Shown here: one piece after another, positions 6,036 to 15,816 of the stretch | How the letters are laid out: every line of letters begins with the position of its first letter | Numbering within the stretch: position 1 is the first letter of the stretch | Assembly: GCA_047639615.1 (NCBI GenBank) | Contig: JBLIOL010000090.1 | Location: 1 to 16,769, forward strand | DNA from: CAYWNK01 sp047639615 | GTDB taxonomy: Bacteria > Planctomycetota > UBA1135 > GCA-002686595 | Direction: 5' to 3' | Length of the DNA: 16,769 bases | The notes under the pieces: model-generated | Databases searched by the model: none | The model's input: only the letters and a program-made list of their open reading frames with translations | Told to the model about the DNA's origin: nothing | Position numbers and translations under genes: made by a program

Positions 6036-7723
6036 TTGAAAGCGATCTGGACCGCGTCCGTGAAGTTGCTGGTGGGCGTGGGGTTCACGTCTCGGTACCA
6101 GGCGGTGAAATGCCAGGTCTCGCCAGCGGTGATCGAGGTCAGGGGCGCGGGCAGGGCGGTCAGGTCCGGCTGGAAGCTAAAACGTCCGGCGGGGCCGCTG
6201 CTCTGGGCCGAGTCCAAGAAGCGGCCGGCAGGGCCGCCTAGGCAGAGGGTGCCTTGGGATCCGCCAGCCATGGGGGTCACCAGCATTTGCTCGGAGGCGA
6301 GGAAGTAGCCGAACTGGTGTGGGGGCAGGCCGCTGGCCATAAGGCCCAGGCTGTTGTTCCCGGCGACCTTGGAGCCGATGGCGCGACAGAGGGCTGCAGA
6401 GCCCGTGGAGTTCGGCACGCTGGGATCGCAGTAGACGATGCCGAGGGGGTTGCAGGCGTCCGGAAGGCCGTCCCCATCCGCGTCTTGGGAAACGTCCACC
6501 TGATGCACGGCGCCCGTGAACACGCCCAGCTCTGCATCCCCGACGGCTCCGATCCAGGCGGTGCCTTGCTCTAGCAATAGGTGCCCGCCATAGAGCGCAC
6601 CCGCATTGGTGTCCGCGGGGCGCAGCAGTAGGGTTTGGGCAAACAGACCCGTCAGAGGATCGCGGTCAAGCACGTAGGCGAGGCCGCCATCCTGCGCATC
6701 CATGTCGTGGGCCGTGGCGCCGATGAGGGCGCGCTCCCCGTCCAGGTCCACACCGCTGCCGTACCAGGAAGCGGGTGTCGGAACGGCCGCGCTGAGCTTC
6801 TGCACCTCGCTCCAGGTGTTGCTTTGGGGATCGCGCTCGAAGACATAGGCGGCACCTGCGTTCGCGCTGTCCCCAATCGCTCCGATCAGGGCGCGGTCCC
6901 CGTCGAGATCCAGACTGAAGCCGAAACGCAGACCGGCTGTGGGATCCGAGGCCAGCAGTTTTTGGGTCTCGCTCCACAGGCCGCTTTGGGGGTCGCGCTC
7001 GAAGACGTAGACGGCGCCCGCCTGGATGCCCGCGGCGCTGTCGCGGTTGGCGGCCACCATTAGGCGGTCTCCGTCACGACTGAGCGCTGAGCCGAAGAGG
7101 CTGGTGTCGCCCGGGTCCGAGGCCATGAGCTTCTGGGTCTCTACCCAGCAGAGGAGTAGGGGGTCGTAGCTGAAGGCATAGACAGCTCCCGCGTTGAGGG
7201 CGCCGCTGTCCTCTTGATAGGCGCCCACCAAGAGCTCATCACCGGACAGGGCCATGGACTGGCCGAAACGGTCACCGGTCTCCAGGTCTGAAGAGGAGAA
7301 CTCATGCTCGAAGATCCAGTCTCCGAGGTTGTCCCTTCCATAGACGTAGACCGTCCCTGATGTGGGGACCACGCCGAGGTCCGCGTAGCGCGCTCCCACC
7401 ACGAGCCGGTCGCCCTCGAGGCCGAGAGAGGAGCCAAAGCTGAGGTTGGGCACGGCGTCGTAGGCGACGATTTTGTGGCGCTGTTCCCAGCGTGTGCCGT
7501 TGTCCTCAAGGACGTAGATTGCTCCGGCCCCAGGGGCCGCGCCGTCGTCGCGGGTGGCGGTGATCGCAGCCTGCTGTCCCTGGTCCAGAACGAAGTGGGC
7601 GCCAAAGCCGCTCCCCGCAGCGGCGTCGTCGGCGAAGAGCCGGCCGCATTGTTGGGCCGTAGCCATTCCCGCGCTCTGGATGAATAGCAGGAGGGCCAGG
7701 GCGCGGGCGAGCTTGGTAGGCAT
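6032..7723 (-). CDS. Secreted FG-GAP repeat beta-propeller protein with planctomycete C-terminal tail
   Basis: Starting at ATG 7723 the protein has 563 residues and opens with a signal peptide (MPTKLARALALLLFIQSAG, cleavage probably after ATAQ). About seven FG-GAP/integrin-like repeats follow, recognised by recurring G-D-R-L-x-V-G-A-type strands (for example EGDRLVVGARYAD, SGDELLVGAYQED, DGDRALIGAIGDS) and by blade linkers such as VYVFERDPQSGLWSETQKLL. The first and last repeats are degenerate. A linker with DADGDGLPDAC, a calcium-binding type motif, leads to a C-terminal domain at residues 431-563 that is shared with the protein encoded at 14243-15760. An extracellular, surface-associated propeller is the best reading; the ligand is unknown. 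The frame is open to 7918, but that extension has no signal peptide and overlaps the palindromic repeat. The gene stands alone on this strand. Confidence 0.88.
   Translation of the reverse strand: MPTKLARALALLLFIQSAGMATAQQCGRLFADDAAAGSGFGAHFVLDQGQQAAITATRDDGAAPGAGAIYVLEDNGTRWEQRHKIVAYDAVPNLSFGSSLGLEGDRLVVGARYADLGVVPTSGTVYVYGRDNLGDWIFEHEFSSSDLETGDRFGQSMALSGDELLVGAYQEDSGALNAGAVYAFSYDPLLLCWVETQKLMASDPGDTSLFGSALSRDGDRLMVAANRDSAAGIQAGAVYVFERDPQSGLWSETQKLLASDPTAGLRFGFSLDLDGDRALIGAIGDSANAGAAYVFERDPQSNTWSEVQKLSAAVPTPASWYGSGVDLDGERALIGATAHDMDAQDGGLAYVLDRDPLTGLFAQTLLLRPADTNAGALYGGHLLLEQGTAWIGAVGDAELGVFTGAVHQVDVSQDADGDGLPDACNPLGIVYCDPSVPNSTGSAALCRAIGSKVAGNNSLGLMASGLPPHQFGYFLASEQMLVTPMAGGSQGTLCLGGPAGRFLDSAQSSGPAGRFSFQPDLTALPAPLTSITAGETWHFTAWYRDVNPTPTSNFTDAVQIAFN
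6035..6433 (-). other. Shared C-terminal tail domain, copy 1 (in FG-GAP protein)
   Basis: This codes for residues 431-563 of the FG-GAP protein. Markers: YCDPSVPNSTG, FGYFLAS, GGSQGTLCLGG, and AGETWHFTAWYRDVNPTPTS followed by NFTDAVQIAF. The same markers in the same order recur at 14246-14635, and part of them at 13595-13759. The DNA is also alike in places: CGTCCGTGAAGTTGCT at 6055-6070 equals 14266-14281, and GCCTTGGGATCCG at 6251-6263 equals 14456-14468. Confidence 0.85.
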
Positions 7724-7840
7724 TGGATGCAAGCTACCAGACCCGGGGCATTCCGGTAGATGTCGGTGCCCTGGAGCGATATTCGGGGACGGTTCGGGGC
7801 GGCCTCCTGTCCCGATCCAAGACCGCCGGCCGCTTGAGGC

Positions 7841-8009
7841 CCTAACAGCCCGCTTGAAAAACAGCGACTTGTCGATTGGTTTCCACGAAGCGCCTGGCTG
7901 CGTTGCCAGACCCCCCAAATAGCCACCACTGTGGGGGGGACCTGTCGCCTTGCCAGACGATCCGTGGAAACCAATCGCTGGGCCGCTGTTTTTTAAGCGG
8001 CCTGCTAAG
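7841..8009. repeat. Large imperfect palindrome, 47-bp arms
   Basis: The arms 7841-7887 and 7963-8009 match as inverted repeats at 38 of 47 positions. The perfect 15-bp core is CGATTGGTTTCCACG at 7873-7887 against 7963-7977. The 75-bp spacer contains C6 at 7911-7916 facing G7 at 7933-7939, plus similar CTGGC/TGCCAG words, so the whole unit could fold into one long hairpin. It lies between the start of the FG-GAP gene and the end of the DUF1111 gene. It may be a dispersed palindromic repeat or a MITE-like unit; no target duplication was found. On the minus strand it could also act as a terminator for DUF1111. Confidence 0.8.
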
Positions 8010-8096
8010 CCGGCCGAGTAGGACCGAGTTGGCCTTGGAGAGGGCGCTGAGGTTGGCTTCCAGTTACGGGGTGATGCTCACGTTGGGCGAGCCTGA

Positions 8097-9395
8097 CTAC
8101 AGGGAGCCTAGGAATGCCAGCAAGGCTGTTTGGGCGCTGGATTCTTGGCTTTGGAAACGGTCTCGGGAGGCGGCCGCTTCGCCGCCGTGCCAGAGGATGG
8201 CTTCGCGTAGATTGCGGGCGCGGCCGTCGTGCAGGTAGCGCGTGTGTGCGTTCACGCTTTGGAAGAGTCCGATGCCCCAGAGCGGCGGGGTGCGCCATTC
8301 GGCGCCGCTGGCTGCGCCGGCGGGTAGCTCGTCGGCAAGGCCCGCACCCATGTCGTGCAGCAAGAGGTCCGTGTAGGGGTGGATCGTTTGCGCGGAGTAG
8401 GCGGGCAGCCAAGCGTCGGCGTCGGTGGTCCAGGTGGGTGTGTGGCAGGCGTCGCAGGCGAGCTCGCCGAAAAGCTTGCGGCCGCGGGCCACGGCGGGGG
8501 CGTTGGGCGTGCGTTGTGCGGGCACGGCGAGCACGCGTGTGTAGAAGGAGAGGCGCTCGAGTTTGGCCGCGTCGATCTCTGGGTTGAGGTCTGCGTCGGG
8601 AAAGAGCGGGCTCGTGATTCCGATGTCGTGGCGTAGGGCGCTGGCTACTTGCTGACGTACGTTGGGTTGGGTTGCTTTCCAGCCGAAGCGACCGAGGACG
8701 CGGGTCTTGGAATCCCGATCGAATACGAAGTGCGTACGCCCGCTGATGCCATCGGCGTTGCGATCTTCGGCGTCGGCGGCGGCGATGATCTGGCTGGCGG
8801 GGATGGCTTCGAGCAAGCCCAAGCCGATCAACTGCGGCGCGATGCGCGCGCTCAGCCGGAGCTTGGGATCGACTTTGGTTCCGTCCGGTGTGTTCAGTTG
8901 GTAGTGGGGAGCGACTAGGCCGTTGGCTTGGTCTCGCCAGCTGACTTGCACGCGTGCTTCCACAGCTCTGCCGTCGATAGCGCGGTCTTGCAGTTGCGTG
9001 CCGAGGAGCGGGTGGGGGAGAGCACGGCCGCCTTCGACTAGTCCCAGGCGGAGTAGCAGGCCGGAGGTGCGATCCCCCGCATCGAGCGGCGGGCGGGCGC
9101 GCCCATCGCGGGGATGGCAGGCGCTGCAGGAGCGCGCGTTGAAGAGCGGGCCGAGTCCGTCGCGGCCGCTGGCGCTGGCCGGGGCGGTGATCCAGTCGGC
9201 TTCGAAGAAGCTCTTGCCCACGGCGAAGGCACGGCGCTCGAGGGCGCTGAGTACGGGGGCGGGGTAGCTGAAGGCGTGCAGCCCGGAGGCTTCTACACTG
9301 GCGCTGGCCCCTAGGGGAGCATGCTGGGTCGCGGGTTCCTGGGCAGCGGCCAGGAGAGTGGCCACGAGGGCCAGAAGGACGGGTCGAAGTTGCAT
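8097..9395 (-). CDS. Di-heme oxidoreductase (DUF1111/DHOR family), c-type cytochrome
   Basis: A periplasmic or exported c-type cytochrome of 432 residues from ATG 9395, beginning with a signal peptide (MQLRPVLLALVATLLAAAQ). Two heme-c sites are visible: CSACH (Cys90, Cys93, His94) and CDACH (Cys314, Cys317, His318). Family hallmarks include GLGPLFNARSCSACHPRDGR, a calcium-like loop AEDRNADGISGRTH, RFGWKATQPNVRQQ, and a C-terminal TPPLWGIGLFQSVNAHTRYL followed by HDGRARNLREAILWHGGEA. These are typical of the putative di-heme peroxidase/oxidoreductase family, sometimes annotated as thiol oxidoreductase. The electron donor and substrate are not known. ATG 9395 is preceded by GGAG about 12 bases upstream; ATG 9416 is possible but puts charged residues before the signal peptide. 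It is divergent from the nuclease gene at 9477, with 81 bp between the starts. Confidence 0.92.
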   Translation of the reverse strand: MQLRPVLLALVATLLAAAQEPATQHAPLGASASVEASGLHAFSYPAPVLSALERRAFAVGKSFFEADWITAPASASGRDGLGPLFNARSCSACHPRDGRARPPLDAGDRTSGLLLRLGLVEGGRALPHPLLGTQLQDRAIDGRAVEARVQVSWRDQANGLVAPHYQLNTPDGTKVDPKLRLSARIAPQLIGLGLLEAIPASQIIAAADAEDRNADGISGRTHFVFDRDSKTRVLGRFGWKATQPNVRQQVASALRHDIGITSPLFPDADLNPEIDAAKLERLSFYTRVLAVPAQRTPNAPAVARGRKLFGELACDACHTPTWTTDADAWLPAYSAQTIHPYTDLLLHDMGAGLADELPAGAASGAEWRTPPLWGIGLFQSVNAHTRYLHDGRARNLREAILWHGGEAAASRDRFQSQESSAQTALLAFLGSL

Positions 9396-9476
9396 GGGGG
9401 CGTTAGGCTCCAGCATACGTCTGGCGTGGCCGATCCGGTCTGCTAACGTGCTCGCCAAGGCACCGAGGATTCATCA
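9396..9476. promoter_or_regulatory. Divergent intergenic region between DUF1111 and nuclease genes
   Basis: These 81 bp separate two divergent starts and should hold both promoters. I could not define -35/-10 boxes with confidence. The GAGGA at 9465-9469 is the ribosome-binding site of the plus-strand gene. Confidence 0.4.
9465..9469 (+). promoter_or_regulatory. Ribosome-binding site fixing a TTG start
   Basis: GAGGA lies 7 bases upstream of TTG 9477. An in-frame TAA at 9444-9446 excludes any long extension, and no ATG or GTG occurs in frame between, so TTG is the supported start of the nuclease gene. Confidence 0.65.
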
Positions 9477-11131
9477 TTGCAGCTCACACCGATCCATCAA
9501 GTACAAGGCCAGGGCCTCTTCTCCGAGTACCACGGCCAGGTCGTTGCTCTGCGCGGCGTCGTCACTGGCGCCACGCGCAAGGGCTACTTCGTGCAGGACC
9601 CCGAGGGGGACATCGAGGGTTCGGCGTCCCATGGCATCTTCATCTTCGAGCGCAAGCATCGGCCGCCCGTGGGCAGCTTGGTGCAGGTGGAGGGCAAGGT
9701 AGTGAACTATGAGGCGGGCGAGAATGGTCGGCCCACAACTCAGGTCGAGGAGCGCGAGACGCGCGTGATCGCGGAACGCGGACCGGAGGTGAAGCCCTTG
9801 TGGTTGACGGCGGAGCGAGTGCTCGTGGAGCCGGAAGCGCTTGCGAGCTTGCTCAATAGTTTGGAGGGCATGCTGGTGGGTGTGCCGGCGGGCGCGACCT
9901 TCGTGGCGCCGAGCAATCCCTTTGGCGACTACGTGCTCTTGCCGCCGGATGCGGAGCTTGTGCGTACCGACCAAGGCGGTGTGCTGATCGACCCGGATTG
10001 GCCGGGGCGTTGGTTGCCGGGCTTTCGGATTCTGAATTATGCGGAGGCGCCGCTTGTGCATGTGGGTGCGAAGCTCATGGAGCCGGTGCTTGGGCCGTTG
10101 AACTTCCGTGCCTCCTCCTATCAAATCGCGAGCGCGGGTCCCGTGCGCGTGAGCCAGGCGGCCTTGGAAATTCGCCCTACGAGTCTGCAGTCGGAAGGTA
10201 CGCGGGTGCGCGTGCTAACCCTGAACGGATTCAACCTGGACGCTCATAAGGAGCGCGCCGATCAGGTCACCGACCCGCGCCGGGATGTAGACGACGATGT
10301 GGGCGACGGGCGCTTCGCAGCCTTGGCGAAGGCCATCGTGCGCGACGCGGCGAATCCCGAGATCGTGGCCTTGCAGGAGATCCAAGACGGCGACGGGGCG
10401 GAGCTTAGCGCGACGGTCAGCGCGGAGCACACCCTCGAGCAATTGATTGGCGCCGTTCGGCGCGCGGGCGGAGTGGACTATGCCTGGGCCGACATCCCGC
10501 CCGAGATGGGTGAGGACGGTGGGCAACCAGGCGGGAACATCCGCAACGCCTACCTCTACGATCCCGCGCAGGTCGTGTTGGTGGAGGGCAGCTTGCAGCG
10601 CCTGGGGGATGGGGCTGAGTGCTTCGATGGATCGCGTAAGCCCTTGGTTGCGCGCTTCCGGCCTACGGCTGGCGCAGGCGAGTTGGAGTTGATCAACGTG
10701 CACCTGGCATCCAAGCGGCATCAGCACTCACTCTTCGCGCCGGAGCAGCCGGGCTTCGATCCGCGACTCGGTCAGCGTGTGGCGCAGGTGGAAGTTATCG
10801 GCGTGTACCTTGCCAAACTGCGTGCCGCGCAGGTGGACTACTACGTGACCGGCGACTTCAACGACTTCGAGTTCAGCGAGACCCTGCGCACGCTGGTAGG
10901 CGATCACAGCGCCAATCTTGTGGAGCGCGTGCCCCTAGTGCAGCGCTACGACTACAACCATCGCGGCCTCTCCCAGGCCTTGATGCACGGCGTGGTGTCC
11001 AAGCGCCAGCTCGAAGGGCGCACGGTGCAGTATGAGATTCTGCATGCAAACGCCCTGGAAGGAATCCAACCAGGGCGTTTGGGTGCGAAGGCCAGCGACC
11101 ACGCCTACGTGATCGCTAGCTTGGAACTCGG

Positions 11132-11135
<4 letters not shown>
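9477..11135 (+). CDS. Endonuclease/exonuclease/phosphatase family protein with N-terminal OB-fold
   Basis: A 552-residue protein of the ExeM/NucH-like nuclease type. Residues 20-75 resemble an OB-fold (VALRGVVTGA, GYFVQDPEGD, PVGSLVQVEGKV), as in extracellular DNases. The C-terminal catalytic domain, about 244-552, shows the EEP order: LTLNGFNLD (Asn250), ALQEIQD (Glu301), NIRNAYLYDP (354-363), INVHLASK (His409), GDFND (Asp460, Asn462) and SDHA (Asp541, His542). All expected metal and catalytic positions appear present, so activity on DNA or a phosphoester is likely, though the substrate is unproven. Unusually there is no signal peptide: the start is TTG 9477 with GAGGA 7 bases upstream, and a stop lies in frame at 9444. 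The protein may therefore be cytoplasmic or exported by another route. The stop overlaps that of icd by 4 bp, tail to tail. Confidence 0.88.
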
Positions 11136-13369
<2,234 letters not shown>

Positions 13370-13594
13370 GGAGCAGGCTGCTAGCCGGTACTTGATGTGG
13401 GGGTGCTTGCGGACAGGCACCAGATTGGCACAGCCAGCGGCGGTGGCAACGGCATTCCGGACTTTCACGGCCGTCCAGGGCATGGAACCCGGCTCACGAA
13501 GAGGGGCGCTGCGTGGAGGGCGGAGGAATGCGCACTCAGGGATTGGGGTGCGGCGGGTCTCGGATTGGCTTGCGTGGGTGAGCGGGGCCTGACG
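13370..13594. other. Degenerate stretch between icd and the fused relics
   Basis: No intact gene. On the plus strand one frame contains GNGIPDF (near 13450), similar to the linker motif that precedes the tail domain in the FG-GAP protein, so the relic at 13595 may once have begun here. The icd promoter should also lie in this stretch. Confidence 0.35.
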
Positions 13595-13759
13595 GGTAGT
13601 GCGGTGGCAGCGGACATGAACCTGGTGGCGGTTGCCTCCCAAGTTCCCACAGGTGAGTTCGCCTGCTTCATCGCCAGCCGCACCCGGGGTTTCGTTGCGA
13701 ATCCGGGCGGCAGTCAAGGCCACCTGTGCGTGCTTGGGGACATCGCGCGCTTCAACCGC
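13595..13759 (+). pseudogene. Relic of a shared C-terminal tail domain, copy 3
   Basis: The plus strand reads GSAVAADMNLVAVASQVPTG, then EFACFIASRTRGFVANPGGS, then QGHLCVLGDIARFNR. This aligns in order with the middle of the tail domain in the two intact proteins (GS-x-N-x-L-x-L-x-A-x-LP, FGYF-AS, GGSQG-LCLGG-GR). The N-terminal NSTG part and the C-terminal AGETW/WYRD/NFTD part are absent. Similarity ends abruptly at about 13760, where the minus-strand propeller fragment begins. It is a fragment of a gene that was oriented opposite to icd and cannot encode a complete protein. Its original head protein is unknown. Confidence 0.65.
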
Positions 13760-13762
13760 GCG

Positions 13763-14173
13763 GCAGAAGACTGTGGCCTCGCCGTCCGGTGTGATACGCG
13801 TGACGAAATTGCCGCCGATGTTGGACTGGTAGAATTTGCCGTCGGGACCAATGGCATTGCCGGATGCGCCGCGTGCCTTGTCGTAGAAGGTCTCGTACTT
13901 GCCGCTCTTCGGATGAACCTTGAAGATGTGCGTGCCGCCCTTCGAGCCAGCGCCGAGCTTGGAACCAAAGTCGGAGCTGTAGACGAAACCATCAGCATCT
14001 ACCTCGAGGCCGCCGGTGCCGCCTGGTAGCTCCTTCACCAAGGTGCCGACCGTGGGGCCGCTGACCGGCTCTGTTGTGCTGCCGATGTCCTGGGCTGCTA
14101 TGAGCGGGAGGGCGGCGCACAGGGACACGAGCGTTGTGAGCGTCTTCACGCACCCAGGCTGAGAGGCTTGCAC
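13763..14173 (-). pseudogene. Truncated secreted SMP-30/NHL-like propeller gene fragment
   Basis: From 14173 the minus strand encodes a signal peptide (VKTLTTLVSLCAALPLIAAQ) and then propeller-like strands: GGLEVDADGFVYSSDFG, GGTHIFKVHPKSGKYETFYD, GNAIGPDGKFYQSNIGGNFV and TRITPDGEATVF. These resemble the first blades of SMP-30/gluconolactonase/LRE or NHL-type proteins of about 300 residues. After about residue 136 the homology stops and nonsense-like sequence follows, while the frame happens to stay open into icd. The GTG at 14149 would give a cleaner signal-peptide start than the ATG at 14173. The gene has lost its 3' two thirds, so it is probably inactive. What the intact protein did is unknown. 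Confidence 0.65.
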
Positions 14174-14209
14174 GAATGGCGCAAGACGTGCTTCTCGCCC
14201 GGGTGCATA

Positions 14210-14236
14210 CGGCCGGTTTACTTGGTCAACCGGCCG
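14210..14236 (-). terminator. Hairpin downstream of choice-of-anchor B gene
   Basis: CGGCCGGTT (14210-14218) and AACCGGCCG (14228-14236) form a perfect 9-bp stem with a 9-nt loop. It begins 6 bp beyond the minus-strand stop at 14243. There is no T-run after it, so it is a terminator candidate or an mRNA-stabilising hairpin, not a textbook Rho-independent terminator. Confidence 0.55.
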
Positions 14237-14242
14237 CTCACA

Positions 14243-15760
14243 TTATTGGAACGTGATAGAGACACCGTCCGTGAAGTTGCTCGTGGAGCCGGGGTTGTCG
14301 TCGCGGTACCAACATTGGAAGTTCCAGGTCTCGCCGGCCTGCACACTGGTGGCGGGGTTCAGGGGCATATTGCTTAGATCGATGCCCAGGCTGATGCTCG
14401 GGCCATGACCGATGCTGGCGTTGTAGCGGCCGATGCTGCCTCCTAGGCAAAGGAAGCCTTGGGATCCGGGCGGCATGAAGGAGCCCTGGCCCTGGCTGGT
14501 GATGAAGTAGCCAGGCTTTCCCGCGGGCAGGTGCGTAGCGGTCAGCGTGACATCGTTGGTACCGATGTCGTCGCTGCCCGTTGCGCGGATGCGGCCGGGT
14601 AGGCCGGTGGAGTTGACCTCGGCGGGGCTGCAGTAGTTCTCGCCAAGCCAGGTGTCGCCGAACCAGACTACGAAGAGTCCGTTCTGCCGATCCGAGATGA
14701 GCACCACGCCACTGGGGAGGTAGGGGTAGCAGCTCCAGGCACCGAGGTAAGCTGGGTTGTTGTCGGCGGGGTAGGTGTCGAAGAAGCCTACTTCGACGGG
14801 CGCGACCGGGTTGCTGGCGTCGAAGATGCGCAAGCCGCTGGTGTAGTTGGCCGAGAAGATGTAATCGCCGCGGGTGTAGAGGTTGTGGTCGATGGACGCC
14901 TGGCCGTTGGTGTAGGTGCTCGCCAGGAAGGCGGCTGAGGGATTGCTCACGTCGAAGACGTAGGTGGTCGTCGTTAGGCCGCTATTGGTCTCATCGCCTT
15001 CGTCCCCGTGGTAGTAGTACTGCAGGTCGTCGGAGAGCCAGCCCTGATGGGAGATCGAACCATTGGGGTAGGCGATCTGGGAGAGCACCGTGATGTTCGC
15101 CTTGTCGGTCACGTCGAGAATGGTGACTGTGCCCCCTTCCGTGCTGCAAACAGCCATCTGCAAGCCCGCTAGCGGACCGCTTGTGTACGTGACGATCTGG
15201 GCGTCATGGACGTGGAGGTCGCCCCAGGTCGTTAGGTAGGGGGGATTCACCGGGTCGGCGTTCAAGTCGTAAATGCGCAAGCCCGTGCCGCCGCCGATGC
15301 GGTAGAGGAAGCCGCTGGTGGTGTCGATGGCCACATTGTGGCTGTGGCCCGATCCCGAGCCATTGAAGGTGTTGACCAGGTTGATGCTGCCGCTGTCGAT
15401 CTGGGTCAGGTCGATGACCTGCACGCCGGCGCAGTTGGTTTCGCAGACGGAGTAGCAGTACTCGCCGAAGACCTTGGCGTCGCGCCAGATGCCAGACGGG
15501 CCGGGGATGTTGCCGACTACCTGGGGAGCGGTGGGCACGGTCAAGTCCACGAAGACCGTGGCGTCCTCGGTGCACATGACGGCGTACTCGCGCCCGCTAG
15601 GTGAGACGTAGCCCCAGCAGTCGTTGCCGCCGCCATTCACGCCTAGCTGCGCGCTGGTCAGGTGAGCTAGGAGCTGGACATTGGGCGAGTGGCTGAATTG
15701 GCCGAGGGCCGGTGCGCACAGGGCGAGACCGAGCAGGCGCAGCCATTTGGTGAGAATCAT
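14243..15760 (-). CDS. Choice-of-anchor B family secreted protein with planctomycete C-terminal tail
   Basis: A secreted protein of 505 residues from ATG 15760, with a signal peptide (MILTKWLRLLGLALCAPALG, cleavage near GQFS). The body matches the choice-of-anchor B family, a His-rich, LVIVD-like propeller region: NDCWGYVSPSGREYAVMC, GIWRDAKVFGEYCYSVCE, GHSHNVAIDTTSGFLYRIGG, HVHDAQIVTY, ISHQGWLSDDLQYYYHGDE, IDHNLYTRGDYIFSANYTSG and LGAWSCYPYLPSGVVLISD. Members of this family carry various C-terminal anchoring or sorting signals. Here that slot (residues 376-505) holds the tail domain also found on the FG-GAP protein at 6032-7723. Function of the body is unknown; the conserved His and Asp may bind metal. 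The frame is open to a TTG at 15808, but ATG 15760 gives the clean signal peptide. It is divergent from trhO, with 56 bp between starts. Confidence 0.9.
   Translation of the reverse strand: MILTKWLRLLGLALCAPALGQFSHSPNVQLLAHLTSAQLGVNGGGNDCWGYVSPSGREYAVMCTEDATVFVDLTVPTAPQVVGNIPGPSGIWRDAKVFGEYCYSVCETNCAGVQVIDLTQIDSGSINLVNTFNGSGSGHSHNVAIDTTSGFLYRIGGGTGLRIYDLNADPVNPPYLTTWGDLHVHDAQIVTYTSGPLAGLQMAVCSTEGGTVTILDVTDKANITVLSQIAYPNGSISHQGWLSDDLQYYYHGDEGDETNSGLTTTTYVFDVSNPSAAFLASTYTNGQASIDHNLYTRGDYIFSANYTSGLRIFDASNPVAPVEVGFFDTYPADNNPAYLGAWSCYPYLPSGVVLISDRQNGLFVVWFGDTWLGENYCSPAEVNSTGLPGRIRATGSDDIGTNDVTLTATHLPAGKPGYFITSQGQGSFMPPGSQGFLCLGGSIGRYNASIGHGPSISLGIDLSNMPLNPATSVQAGETWNFQCWYRDDNPGSTSNFTDGVSITFQ
14246..14635 (-). 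other. Shared C-terminal tail domain, copy 2 (in choice-of-anchor B protein)
   Basis: This codes for residues 376-505. Markers: YCSPAEVNSTGLPGR, LPAGKPGYFITS, PPGSQGFLCLGGSIGR, AGETWNFQCWYRDDNPGSTS and NFTDGVSITF. Order and spacing match copy 1 at 6035-6433. There is no LPXTG, no PEP-CTERM membrane helix and no basic C-terminus. Confidence 0.85.
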
Positions 15761-15803
15761 GCTGATAGGAGCGGGAGTCAGGTGTCGGGCGGGGGCCTGA
15801 TCG

Positions 15804-15809
15804 TACAAT
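15804..15809 (+). promoter_or_regulatory. Possible -10 box of trhO, leaderless start
   Basis: TACAAT matches the -10 consensus at 5 of 6 bases and ends 7 bases before the ATG at 15817, so transcription could begin at or next to the start codon. No Shine-Dalgarno sequence precedes the ATG, which fits. No good -35 box was seen. Confidence 0.35.
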
Positions 15810-15816
15810 TCATTCG

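Noticed and set aside
7141..8238. Two overlapping open frames on opposite strands (minus 7141-7974, plus 7876-8238) whose products share MVST-RLA and RGNQS words.
   Set aside because: The similarity comes from the two arms of the palindrome at 7841-8009 being read in opposite directions. Neither frame has a family match, and one overlaps the FG-GAP gene.
13397..14029. 210-codon plus-strand open frame as a real gene.
   Set aside because: Only its middle (13595-13759) resembles a protein family; the rest is antisense to the propeller fragment. It is recorded as a relic instead.
14246..14635. Tail domain as PEP-CTERM, LPXTG or a type IX sorting signal.
   Set aside because: There is no PEP motif with membrane helix and basic end, no LPXTG, and the domain ends in a beta-strand-like NFTD-V-I-F pattern unlike those signals.
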